Translations under genes and position numbers: made by a program | Shown: positions 1 through 9,391 of the stretch, one piece after another | Layout of the letters: every line of letters starts with the position of its first letter | Position numbering within the stretch: position 1 is the stretch's first letter | From: Mycoplasmataceae bacterium | Lineage (GTDB): Bacteria; Bacillota_I; Bacilli_A; Mycoplasmatales; Mycoplasmoidaceae | Direction: 5' to 3' | DNA: 42,751 nt | NCBI GenBank assembly: GCA_031281575.1 | Contig: JAITFD010000008.1 | Coordinates: 1 to 42,751 of the forward strand | The notes under the pieces: generated by a model | What the model was told of the DNA's origin: nothing | Databases searched by the model: none | Seen by the model: only the letters and a program-made list of their open reading frames with translations

Positions 1-2189
1 TGACCACGAATCATTCGATTGAAAAAACGATTTCCCCAAGAGTTATCAACTTCACCATTACCCGTTAAATTGGTTCCCGTTCATTTGGCAGATTTCGGGA
101 CTTTTCATACTTGATTTCCGTGTTGATCTTGTTGCATCAAATGCGGTTTCGCCATTAACTCTTTCCGTTTTTTGGCCGCTCCTGCCATCCGGGTTGCATA
201 AGCTGCATTAACGTTTTCCGATTGAATTGATTTTGAACCAGGGTGAAATGTAATACCTCATTTGCCTGTTTTTTTACCCGAAATATCTTTTTCCTTTCCA
301 AAACTAATTCGGCCCACGTTTGCCGCTCGCCAATCACGTTGTTTTTGGTATTTCGAGACTTGCTCAGCCGGTTTATTTCATCAATCCTTTATTAACGGAT
401 TTCTTAAATTTTGTTCATAATAGCTTTTTGATGATTCAAATAGTTTTTTTCCCGCGCCAAAAAAGGTTGATCCTTGCGCGCTGAAATTACGATCAGTCAC
501 ACCATATATTTGTTTATCAACGGAATTTACCACCTGGAAAAAAACCGTAAAAATCGATTCACAAGCAAACATCAAACCAATCGATGTCGCAATATTAAAG
601 TTCTGTAATGCAATTTGATCCAGAGACGAAACCTCAATTTCGATTTGGGGAATAATGATTGAAAAAACGATTTCCGCCGCATTAAACATTAAATATAAGA
701 AAATAATACTATATCATCTTCCGTATAATGCCCGGTACCATTTTTTCGGAATTTCCGGTTTATTAATTCCCTGCGCTAAATAAAGTCAACCGATTGACCA
801 AGCATAAATCATTAAAAAAACGCGCTTAATGGAAAAATCAACATATGTATACATGATCATCACAAAACCTCAACACATAATTGAACCAAAAAAAATCCGA
901 TAAACAGAAAGATCAGCAAAAATACTTGGATCAACGGTATCATCTCAATGATAATAAGGACGACCAGTAACAATCGAAAATATTAATTTTACAATTGATG
1001 CACCACTACCATATTTATTATGACTAGCAAATTCATAAATATTTATATCACTGCTCGGATCAAGGAATCTTCATGCAATAGATCCGGATGATGGCGAGAC
1101 ATAAAAATTAATTTTTGTTGATGCCAGTACTTCATAAGTTAAATCATCGGTAAATGCTTGCAAGTAGGTAAGTTCCGTATTTCAATCTTGAGCAATTGTT
1201 GGATAAGCCGAACCATAACGTTCGGCAAAATTTTTCGATAATGTATCGTCCATGATTTGAGTATGAACTGTATTTAGTTGATAACAAGCGCTTTGCAATG
1301 CTTGAATTTGGCCTCCTAAATTTTTTAAAAACCGGCCTAAACTATCGGTAACATACATATCATTAAATGCAATGGTGTCGCCGATTTCATCATCGGCATA
1401 AAACGGATCAGCAAGCGCCGTTTGAATATATTTGATACTATTCGTTAACGCATTAAATGTTGATTTAATTCGATTTAAATATAATTCCAAGCGTTGAAAC
1501 TGTAACGATAAAGCAAAATCCGCTGGCTGCAATTGATCACGGGCTGCATCAATTTGTGTAATTAAACTTTCAATATTTGTCCGGCTAACATCGATATAGG
1601 ACGATAGCGTCATTCCGGAGAGATCAGTAAATACGACGTACTGGAGCATTCGTGAATATTGGCCGAGCAATTCATAACTTTCCATGTCAAATCGTTCGAC
1701 AGTATCGCTATCTAATGCTTTTGGTACATCATTATTAAAAGCACTAATAATTGCGGAAATGGTACTATCGACAAAGGTTAAAATGAAGGGGGTAAAAATT
1801 AAAATTAAAAACATTAAAATTGGTCATTTTAATTGAAATAAACGGGAACGTTGATTTACAGTTGGCTGCCCGTCTTCATCAACAATCCGCACTTCCCGAA
1901 ATTTAAGCAAAAAATTAATAAAGAAAACAATTAATGAGATCATTAAAATAACAATCACTACCGTATAAAAGCTTGAGTTCGGTTTGAAACTATAAACTGA
2001 TGATCCATCCGGATTCGTCTGGTAAAAAAAAAGATACGACATAAAACCGTTCGTAAAAAATTTAAAAATCTTAACCAATACATCAATCACTTGTAATGGT
2101 GCATAAATGAAAATAAAGTAAAAAAAATCCCGAATCGGTTCGAAAAAATCAAGAATTGTTTCAACAATTCATTGTACGAGCGTCAGCAT
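1..2189 (-). CDS. Large polytopic membrane protein, 3' end outside window
   Basis: The reading frame is open from an ATG at 2187-2189 to the window edge when TGA is read as Trp, giving 729 codons with the C-terminus missing. Hydrophobic segments lie near the N-terminus (VIVILMISLIVFFINFLL; PILMFLILIFTPFILTFV), followed by a roughly 200-residue polar region, more membrane segments around 600-950, and a basic polar region towards the edge. The layout recalls polytopic conjugation-type proteins (TrbL/VirB6 or the Mbov_0396-like transmembrane proteins of mycoplasma integrative elements), but this is by architecture only. It is a clear paralogue of the gene at 42039: both share PLQVI, NPDG..YSF, a membrane segment ending in FFxNFL, and the core RL..L.WPI. 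The frame is closed by TAG at 2232-2234, so the start must lie downstream of that unless a frameshift joins the leader ORF at 2209-2247. Confidence 0.75.
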
Positions 2190-2208
2190 TGCGCTATCTC
2201 ATCCGCCT

Positions 2209-2247
2209 TTAGTTTGCGCAAAAATTTGGCCTAAATCTAGCATCATA
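2209..2247 (-). other. Short leader ORF upstream of the membrane protein
   Basis: ATG ATG opens 6 nt after a perfect TATAAT and encodes 12 residues (MMLDLGQIFCAN) before TAA. It sits in a different frame from the main gene. A run of six T on the coding strand (2220-2225) separates the frames: removing one T would fuse the leader to the main ORF and give a continuous N-terminus. It may be a leader peptide, a slippage-controlled start, or a sequencing or assembly indel. Confidence 0.4.
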
Positions 2248-2253
2248 CATATA

Positions 2254-2259
2254 TTATAT
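2254..2259 (-). promoter_or_regulatory. -10 box for the left membrane protein
   Basis: Perfect TATAAT on the minus strand, 6 nt before the ATG at 2245-2247. Transcription would start at or next to that ATG, giving a leaderless message for the short ORF. No convincing -35 box is seen. Confidence 0.55.
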
Positions 2260-2297
2260 GTATAGTAATTTTAGTAATTAATAATCAGAATTAGTGA

Positions 2298-2996
2298 TTA
2301 TTTATTGATTTGTTTTTGGGCAAAACGGTAATATAATGATGGCGAAACCAACGAGAATGCGCAAAACACAATAGCGAAAGCAATTAAACCAACTAAAGCG
2401 ATTGACGAACTTGAATACATAATTGCATTACCGTTTTCTGTTCCACTATTAATTATTCCCTTAAAATATAGAAAATCAAGCAAAGCAATAATCGTTAAAA
2501 TAAAGCTGATTGCAATACCAAAAACAAAAATAAACCCATATAAAAATAAATTACGACGAATTTTTGGATCGTGAGTTGTGTTTGTTAAATAACCAATTCG
2601 TGCAATTCAAAAAATCGGACATGCAACAAAATATCAATGTGGTTTTAAACGGGCTAAAATTTCTTGATTACTATATCCACCAACACCACCAGTTGATCCG
2701 TCGGCACGTTCACCACGAATTGCTTTTAATGTTTTTGATTCACCAGCCACCATTCGCAATGATCGTGCACTACGTAATAAATTTTGTAATTTTTTTACAA
2801 CTCAAAATGCAGCAACCATAACAAGGATTAATACCCCAGCAACGATGAATCCGTTTGTACCTCATGTTGGATGCGGTATCGCGAAAACAAGGATCAGACC
2901 AATGAAGCATCCAAAACCAATGATCGCTAAAATAACAATTGCTCAGAAGAATTTTTTTTCTCGCGCTGTATACTCTAAACGATCTAATATACCCAT
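2298..2996 (-). CDS. Four-pass membrane protein of unknown function
   Basis: This 232-residue protein is continuous when TGA is Trp. Two membrane segments fill residues about 18-60 (FWAIVILAIIGFGCFIG; VAGVLILVMVAAFWVV). A polar loop follows with a basic stretch and a Gly-rich turn (GSTGGVGG). Two more membrane segments (LFLYGFIFVFGIAISFIL; SIALVGLIAFAIVFCAF) precede a short basic tail. A TATAAT at 3007-3012 lies 10 nt before the ATG, with no Shine-Dalgarno sequence. It is transcribed in the same direction as the large membrane protein at 1-2189, which has its own promoter. I do not recognise a family. Being next to that gene suggests, but does not show, a shared membrane function. Confidence 0.8.
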
Positions 2997-3041
2997 ATAT
3001 AGTTTTATTATATAACAAAAAACATATAATGTTTATGAGTA

Positions 3042-3530
3042 ATGAAAATTTTTAAAAATAATTTGGGCATGTATGCGGAAGCAGTCATTGACCGTACATG
3101 TGATTATTATCGGCAAAAAGAACTTGCAATAATTGAAAAACGTCAAATCCCGATTAAAATAATTCGGCGAATTGATGAAACGACAATCGTCGGAAAACTA
3201 CAAGCCAAATCGTTTGTTGATTATTTTGGTGTAATCAACGGTCACTATTTTGAATTTGAAGTTAAAGAAACCGATGCTGATTGTTTTAATGTAAATTTAA
3301 TTAAAAAACATCAATTTGAATATTTACAATATTTAATTAAATTAAATATTAAATGTTTTATTATTGTTTATTTCAGCAAACAATCTGCTTTTTATTTGCT
3401 TGATTTTAATTGATTGCTTAATCAAGATACCAAAAAAATAATTTTTGCCAAGATCAAAGAATCTTGTACCAATCTAGCAATTGTTTATCCAGGAATTCTT
3501 AATTTAATTGAAACAATAAATAATTTGTAA
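3042..3530 (+). CDS. recU: Holliday junction resolvase RecU
   Basis: This 162-residue protein matches the RecU family, which cleaves Holliday junctions during recombination and chromosome segregation in low-GC Gram-positives and mollicutes. Visible landmarks in family order are NLGMYAEAVID near the N-terminus, the basic RQIPIKIIRR segment, the metal-site block SFVDYFGVINGHYFEFEVKET with Asp, Glu and Lys, and KKHQFEYLQYL followed by a hydrophobic strand ending FYLLDF. One TGA codon (3411-3413) is read as Trp. The upstream ATG at 3035 leads to an immediate stop in another frame, so 3042 is the only sensible start. Its stop codon directly abuts the stop of the convergent zinc-ribbon gene. Confidence 0.9.
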
Positions 3531-3755
3531 TTATTTAGAAACGATGTAATTTTCGTTATGTCCGGCATTATGGTCACGACGTGATTTACGTTCGTTAACT
3601 TTGCCTTCACCGAATCGTTCATCTAAACTCATGTATCCGGTAATACGTGTGATCCCTTGAATGCGGTGAGATCCGCATACGGGACAACATTTATCTGATG
3701 GATGAAGATATGTTACACCATTAATTTGTTTTGAACCTACATTTTGTTTAGCCAT
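3531..3755 (-). CDS. Stand-alone NrdD-type zinc-ribbon microprotein
   Basis: A 74-residue protein resembling only the C-terminal zinc-binding segment of class III anaerobic ribonucleoside-triphosphate reductase. CCPVCGS at residues 23-29 is followed by ITRITGYMSLDERFGEGKVNERKSRRDH, the same order as the NrdD tail (CPxCG, RxTGYL, GKxxExxxR). NrdD normally has two CxxC pairs; here only one is visible and no glycyl-radical domain is present. A minus-strand TATAAT (3782-3787) and the purine-rich AGGTAGG about 10 nt before ATG support expression. It could be a conserved small mollicute protein using the ribbon for another purpose. It is not a working reductase on its own. Confidence 0.7.
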   Translation of the reverse strand: MAKQNVGSKQINGVTYLHPSDKCCPVCGSHRIQGITRITGYMSLDERFGEGKVNERKSRRDHNAGHNENYIVSK

Positions 3756-4071
3756 TGACTTTTACCTACCTTTGCATCTTTATTATATGCTTTCGGTAAT
3801 TGATCAGAAAAGAAAATATTATATTTGTTAATTTTGTAGGTTTTTTTATACTATAGTATTAAAAATTTTTGGTGAATTTTTGAATTAAATCTTAAAAATA
3901 TCATAAAAAATAAGCAGAAAAATATAATGAATTATCAAAATATTTATTGCTTAATAAAATCTGTTTAAAGTAAATAATTTGTAATGAAAATGTAGGAAAA
4001 TATTTTGCAATATTTTGAAAAAAATTAAAAATAATGTTAAAAATCCGCAATATAAGGTATGAGGGGATGTA
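3756..4071 (+). other. Divergent intergenic region, AT-rich
   Basis: 316 bp between the starts of the zinc-ribbon gene and the C39 gene. It holds the minus-strand -10 (3782-3787), one copy of the ATACTATAGTAT palindrome (3848-3859), and GAGGGG (4061-4066) as a ribosome-binding site 5 nt before the C39 ATG. Nothing else codes convincingly. Confidence 0.6.
3848..3859. promoter_or_regulatory. ATACTATAGTAT palindrome, copy 1
   Basis: Perfect 12-bp palindrome in the divergent region between the NrdD-like and C39 genes. The same 12-mer recurs at 6284-6295 and 22303-22314, always between genes. It is a candidate operator; the regulator is unknown. Confidence 0.45.
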
Positions 4072-6027
4072 ATGTATATAACCGAGCAAATTAATCGAGC
4101 TGAATGTGGAATATGTGTGTTAAATACATTATTTTATCATTATTATGGTCGTAACATCAAACAAGAACTATTAAAGTTGGCACCAATCAGTGAACAAGGA
4201 ATTAACATCTTTGATCTTGAAAATTTAGCAATCAAGCACGGAATATTGCTCGAAAGCTATCATGCAAGCATTACCGAACTAATGACAATTAAAAATAATG
4301 GGTTATTAATTACATTAGTAAAAGAAAAAGATGGTTTGCATTACACTTTAATCAAAATTCACAAAAAATATATTGAAATATTCGATTCAATAAAAGGGCA
4401 TTATCAAATAAATTTGGACAATTTTAATCAAATCTATACCGGGACCATCATTATTCCACACAAACACAAAATACAATTTGACGAAAATAATAAATTTAAT
4501 TTTCATCCGTTTTTTAAATTTCGATATGTCCTAACTAATTTATTTTTACAGCTCGCGGTGATTATTAGTTCAATTGTTGGCGCAAATTATTTTAGAATGA
4601 TCATGATTCATGGCACTAGTCAAAAATCAATTAAAAATTTAATTCTTGTGTCTTTTGTGTTTTTATTATTTTTTGTAATTAATGAACTGGCAGTTTTTGT
4701 TCAACGTTTATTAATTCGCAAAACAGTCCATATTAACTGCATGTTACTGACAAAGCAATTTATTGATTCATTAACAAAAAAGAATAATCAATTTCATCTA
4801 AAAAATGATATTACAAAATTAAATCGAGTTGAAGAAGCAATTATGTATATTTGTAATTTCCACGGATGAGTAATAATTAATTTCATCAGCGGAATTATTA
4901 CGTGTATCTTAATAATGAGCATTCTTACTTTCATTAATCATTGATATATGATTGCGTGTTTATCATATATCCTAATTAGCGGTTCCATTGGATTAATTGT
5001 ATATCAACAACAAAAAAAGATCATACAAAAAAATATTAATTACAACACCGCCAATGAAAACGCAACAATTAACACAATTAACTATTTCAAAAATCAGCAA
5101 AATAAAATTTTAATGAATAAAAATATTGATGACTTAAAAATTAATTCACATGAAATTAATAAAAGCAATTATCAAAGCGAAATTCATCATGGCTGAAGAA
5201 ATTTTATCAACGCATTATGTGGTCGGTTAATTTTAATTGCGATAATTATGATTGGTAGCATATCGATCATCGATGCACAACTTTCACTCGGAATGTTAAT
5301 TTTAACAATTAATTTATTAAGTCTATTTACTATTAATTTTAATCACGTGATCAATTTTAAATATGCGGATGCGTGTTACCGACAGATGCAAGAAATATAT
5401 GATAATTTTACAATGATCGGAAATATTGAAAATGGATCGATAACATTACCATTAAAAATTAAAACTGTAGCATATACCGTTGATGATTCGGAAATTTCAA
5501 TCAAAAACGGACAAACAATTTTTAACAATCAAACGAAATTTAATTATGCGATTACATGTCAAGAAAATAATAAACATTTTAAAGTAAAAATTAATAACAT
5601 TAAAGTTGATGAATTTAAAATTGAAGATATTTATGACCGTGTTATTATTTTTAATTATGATACTAAATTGCAGATTGATGATAGTTATCTTAATCAATTA
5701 ATTACATACAACTGTGTGATCGACTTTATTAAATTATTTCATTTTAACATTAAACGACCAGAGAAAATTTTACCGATTTCGTATTATCAAATTATTAATT
5801 TCTTAATTTCTTTAACGTGTCGTAACCATATAATTATTTTTGATAATTCGTGGCAATACATTAATAAACAAATGTGAGCACACATCAAAAAATATATTAT
5901 TCCGCAAATTAAAAAATTCAATTTTGTTATCTTCGAAAATAACGAAATTCACAATCAAAAAAAATCAACAAATAAATTAGCTTTCTATGCCAATAAAAAA
6001 GATCCAGTCCAAATTAAATCAATCTAA
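4072..6027 (+). CDS. C39 peptidase/ABC-exporter-like protein with degenerate NBD
   Basis: A 651-residue protein with the plan of peptidase-containing ABC exporters, which trim double-glycine leaders and export peptides. Residues 1-120 form a C39 domain: Gln6, catalytic Cys12 in AECGICVLN, His90 in GLHYTLI and Asp105 in EIFDS. Several membrane segments follow between about 150 and 430. The C-terminal 200 residues look like a nucleotide-binding domain in outline (KVKINNIKVDEFKIEDIYD resembles the strand after the P-loop; HIIIFDNS resembles Walker B). However, no Walker A GxxGxGKS/T and no LSGGQ signature exist. The P-loop position is filled by NYAITCQENNKHF. It may be an inactive or repurposed exporter, or need an ATPase in trans. 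GAGGGG lies 5 nt before the ATG. No substrate peptide gene is evident nearby. Confidence 0.8.
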
Positions 6028-6029
6028 AT

Positions 6030-6035
6030 TATAAT
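6030..6035 (+). promoter_or_regulatory. -10 box of the TM2-like gene
   Basis: Perfect TATAAT beginning 3 nt after the C39 stop codon and ending 6 nt before the ATG at 6042. The next gene would have its own leaderless transcript. Confidence 0.5.
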
Positions 6036-6041
6036 ATTAGT

Positions 6042-6284
6042 ATGGAGCAAACTGGCGCTTATACATCGTTCCCCATTTCATTTAACTATGTTCAAACGAT
6101 TATTTTGGCATTGATACCGCTAACAAATTATATTTTAGGTGGGGTGGAACGAATTGTTCGCGGTCAAGTTGTTTGTGGGATTCTTTGATTTGTAACCGTT
6201 GGATACTTCGGTATTGGGATTATTCTTGATTTAATTTCAATTTGTGTCTATAAAAACATCCGTTGATTAGTGTATTTAGATTAA
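6042..6284 (+). CDS. Small two-pass membrane protein, TM2-domain-like
   Basis: An 80-residue protein visible only when the two TGA codons are read as Trp. It has two hydrophobic segments (TIILALIPLTNYILGGV and VVCGILWFVTVGYFGIGIILDLISI). The second carries a Gly-rich half-membrane turn and ends in an Asp-containing LDLISI, as in TM2-domain proteins (G..GIL.L.T.G..GI..LID). The usual first-half FYLG motif is replaced by ERIVRG. It has its own -10 box and no Shine-Dalgarno sequence. Its stop codon overlaps the second ATACTATAGTAT palindrome. The function of such proteins is not established. Confidence 0.65.
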
Positions 6285-6295
6285 TACTATAGTAT
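6284..6295. promoter_or_regulatory. ATACTATAGTAT palindrome, copy 2
   Basis: The 12-mer extends here to a 14-bp perfect palindrome (6283-6296). It overlaps the stop codon of the TM2-like gene and lies about 40 bp upstream of the clpB CIRCE element. Confidence 0.45.
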
Positions 6296-6332
6296 TGTAA
6301 ATTAACTGCAAACACTATCTAATTTTATAAAA

Positions 6333-6359
6333 TTAGCACTCTTATTACCTGTTTGCTAA
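6333..6359 (+). promoter_or_regulatory. Degenerate CIRCE operator (HrcA site) for clpB
   Basis: The left arm TTAGCACTC matches the CIRCE consensus exactly. After exactly 9 nt the right arm is GTTTGCTAA, which matches 7 of 9 bases of GAGTGCTAA. CIRCE is the binding site of the heat-shock repressor HrcA, and clpB is a common target in mycoplasmas. The element ends 9 nt before the clpB -10 box, so a bound repressor would cover the -35 region. Confidence 0.8.
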
Positions 6360-6368
6360 TTTTTAACA

Positions 6369-6374
6369 TATAAT
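6369..6374 (+). promoter_or_regulatory. -10 box of clpB
   Basis: TATAAT 13 nt before the clpB ATG. With initiation about 7 nt after the box, the leader would be only some 6-7 nt, with no Shine-Dalgarno sequence. Confidence 0.6.
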
Positions 6375-6387
6375 ATTTTTAGCCGTT

Positions 6388-8520
6388 ATGGATTTTAGCT
6401 TTCAACCTGCCGAAAAAGAAGAAGAAGTACTTAAAAAGTACGGACGTAATATTAATCAAGACGTAATCAATAATAAAATTGATCCAATTATTGGACGTGA
6501 AGATGAAATTCGCCGTTTAATTGAAATTATTAGTCGAAAAACAAAAAACAATCCCGTATTAATCGGCGAACCTGGCGTCGGTAAAACAGCAATTGTTGAA
6601 GGTTTAGCGCAACGCATTGTTAATGGGGATGTGCCTGAACAATTAAAAAATCGGGAAATATGAGAAATATCATTAGCTAATTTAATTGCTGGTGCAAGTT
6701 TTCAAGGTGAGTTTGAAAAAAGAATTAATGCGATCATTAATCATGCGAAAAAATCAAATGGTAAAATTATTTTATTTATTGATGAGATTCATCAATTAAT
6801 TGGAACTGGAAAGACATCCAATGGCAGTGCAATGGATGCGGCGAATATTCTAAAGCCGCAAATGGCACGTGGTGATATTAAATTAATTGGTGCAACCACA
6901 GTTGACGAATATCGTCAATACATTGAAAAAGATCGGGCATTAGAACGACGAATGCAAAAAATTGTTGTCAATGAACCGTCAGTTCAAGAAGCATTAACAA
7001 TCTTACGTGGTTTAAAAGAACGCTGAGAATTATTTCATAAAGTAAAAATTCATGATGCCGCTTTAGTCAGCGCAGTTACATTATCCGATCGTTATATTGC
7101 TGATAAATTTTTACCAGATAAAGCGATTGATTTGGTTGATGAAGCAGCCGCAAAAGTTAAAACCGAAATGTATTCATTGCCGAGTGAATTAGCAAAAATT
7201 AATCGATTAATCATTGATAAGGAAACCGAAAAAGTATCATTATCCGATGATGCCGATCCAAATGCTAAAAAACGTTTAGCAATAATTGATACGGAATTAA
7301 ATAATTTAAAGTTAATGCAAAAAAAGGCAAATGATGATTGAATGCATTCGAAACAAGAACACGATCGATTAATTGCCATGAAGACTGATTTAGAAATTGC
7401 GAAAAATCGGATCGATCGTTTACAACAAGAAGGCGAATTTGAAAAAGCAAGCAAATTGCTTTATATCGAAATCCCTAATCTTGAAAAAGAAATTCATCAA
7501 TTAGAAGAAAAAATTAATAGTCAAAACTCAAGTTTCAAAGATGCAGTTGGCGCAAAAGAAATCGCCATGGTCATTTCGCGTGCAACCGGAATTCAATTAT
7601 CAAAATTAACTTTAAATCAAAATGATAAACTTGCTGAATTACCGGGATATTTAAAATCGCGTGTGATTGGTCAAGAACGAGCTGTAAGTGTTGTTTCTGA
7701 TGCGATTTTACGATCAAAAGCCGGTGTTAATGATCCAAATCGACCAATTGGTTCATTCCTATTTCTTGGACCAACTGGTGTTGGTAAAACCGAATTGGCT
7801 AAATCGCTTGCATATGCATTATTTGATACAGAAAAAGCAATGATTCGTTTTGATATGAGTGAATATATGGAAAAGCATTCAGTCGCAAAATTAATTGGAT
7901 CACCGCCAGGATATGTTGGATATGAACAGCCCGGATTATTAAGTAATGCAGTACGGCTTCATCCGTATTCCGTTTTGTTATTTGATGAAATTGACAAAGC
8001 TCATCCGGATATTCTAAATTTATTACTGCAAATTCTTGATGATGGTGTTTTGCATGATGCAAAGGGTAATATTATTAATTTCAAAAATACCATTATCATT
8101 ATGACATCAAACATCGGTGCGCAAGAAATTCTCGATGGTCATCCAAGTCAAGCCATTGAAGTTTTAAAGAAATTTGTTCGGCCAGAATTTATTAACCGAA
8201 TTGATGAAGTTGTGACATTCAATCAAATTGAAAAAGATAATGTTGCAAAAATTGCGGAAAAATTATTAAGTGAATTAACTGAACGATTAGTAAAAGATGA
8301 TATCCATATTGTTTTTGAAAAGTCCGTTATTGCAAAAGTTGCTAAAGATGGTTTTGATCCAATTTATGGTGCGCGACCATTAAAACGTTTTATCCAAAGT
8401 CGTGTTGAAAATTTCTTAGCTCAACAAATTATTGAAGGCCAAATTAAGAAAAATATTAAATATGCAACTACCGTTGATAAAAACGGCGGATTAATTATTA
8501 AAGAAGCACGCGCTGATTAA
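6388..8520 (+). CDS. clpB: Chaperone ClpB (disaggregase)
   Basis: A 710-residue Hsp100 ATPase that rescues aggregated proteins with DnaK. Two AAA+ modules are present. The first has IIGREDEI, Walker A GEPGVGKT at about 60-67 and Walker B ILFIDEIH; the second has Walker A GPTGVGKT near 460 and Walker [13 protein letters not shown] coiled-coil middle domain lies between them, rich in Lys/Glu (about 320-390). The N-terminal substrate domain of longer ClpB proteins is absent, as is typical of mollicute ClpB. The protein is interrupted by TGA codons read as Trp (for example 6661-6663, 7024-7026 and 7339-7341). Expression is likely heat-inducible through the CIRCE element at 6333-6359. It converges directly with tilS with no gap between the stop codons. 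Confidence 0.95.
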
Positions 8521-9384
8521 TTAAGGTGTGTAAGGAATGTAACGTTTATCACTAACACGATATATTTTTCCTGGATGTGATTTACTAAAAAAATGAATAA
8601 TGCCATTAATTTTATCTGTTGAAGGATTTAAAAATTCTTTTTCCGTTAACAATTTGTAAATTAAATAAAATTTAGTTACTGTTTGTTGACGATTCAAATA
8701 TGCGGCGCTATAATCTAAAATTTTTCAAGCCTGATAAATCCGTTTTACTGTGTGTAATATATTACGATGGATTTGATTGTATTCGTTAATTTTATCCATA
8801 AATAAAAGAAATTCAGTTTCGTTTCATTTACTAATTTTTTTACGTAATCGATTACGCAAGTAATCATCACCGAGATTTGATTCATCAATCCCATATGGAA
8901 TTTTTTTATGTCGACAATACTCCAACAATGTTACTTTGCGGAAATGAATTAGTGGGCGAACAATAATTAAATCTTGATAATGTGATTTACTTTTAATTCC
9001 ATAAAATAACGCTTTTGATTTTTTTAATTGCTGCATCATTGCTGTTTCACAAAAATCATCCGCATTGTGGGCAATTAATAGTTTTTCGCATTTAGCGCGT
9101 TTTGCACATTTAACAAAAAAATCATAACGAATTAAACGAGCAAGGGTTTGAAAATTTTTTGATTTTTTTTTATATTCATCATATAGCTTCTGCGTTACAC
9201 TTAAAACTTTCAAGGGAATATGATTTGAATGACAAAATTTTTCCACAATTTTTTGATCACGTAATGCTGATTTTCTTTTGTGGTAATTAACATGACAAAC
9301 CAAAGTAATTTTATGGCGGTAACGATATAACATCGCCATTGAATCAGGTCCACCACTGACTCCAGCAATATATTTTTTTTTCAT
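8521..9384 (-). CDS. tilS: tRNA(Ile)-lysidine synthase TilS
   Basis: TilS converts the wobble cytidine of the CAU-anticodon tRNA-Ile to lysidine, so that AUA is read as Ile. The N-terminal PP-loop SGGPDS is at residues 10-15 (KKKYIAGVSGGPDSMAML). Further N-type ATP pyrophosphatase features include LLIAHNADDFCETAMM and the R..N.lR pattern (DDYLRNRLRKKI). The 287-residue form chosen here begins at MKKK, as family members usually do. An in-frame ATG at 9412-9414 would overlap glyS by 23 nt. The C-terminal third is poorly conserved, as is usual in mollicutes. It follows glyS by 7 nt and is probably cotranscribed. Confidence 0.9.
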
Positions 9385-9391
9385 CGTAATT

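Noticed and set aside
17-675. A 19-bp exact direct repeat (17-35 and 657-675) inside the left membrane protein gene
   Set aside because: The two copies are read in different frames and encode different peptides. A single pair in AT-rich DNA can arise by chance, and no target-site or terminal structure accompanies it.
3901-4089. Minus-strand 62-codon ORF upstream of the C39 gene
   Set aside because: It is low-complexity Ile/Phe/Tyr from AT-rich DNA, overlaps the C39 start, and has no promoter or homology.
6661-8062. Apparent premature stops and pseudogene-like fragmentation of clpB and many other genes
   Set aside because: All interruptions are TGA, and reading them as Trp restores full-length conserved proteins, so these are intact genes under code 4.
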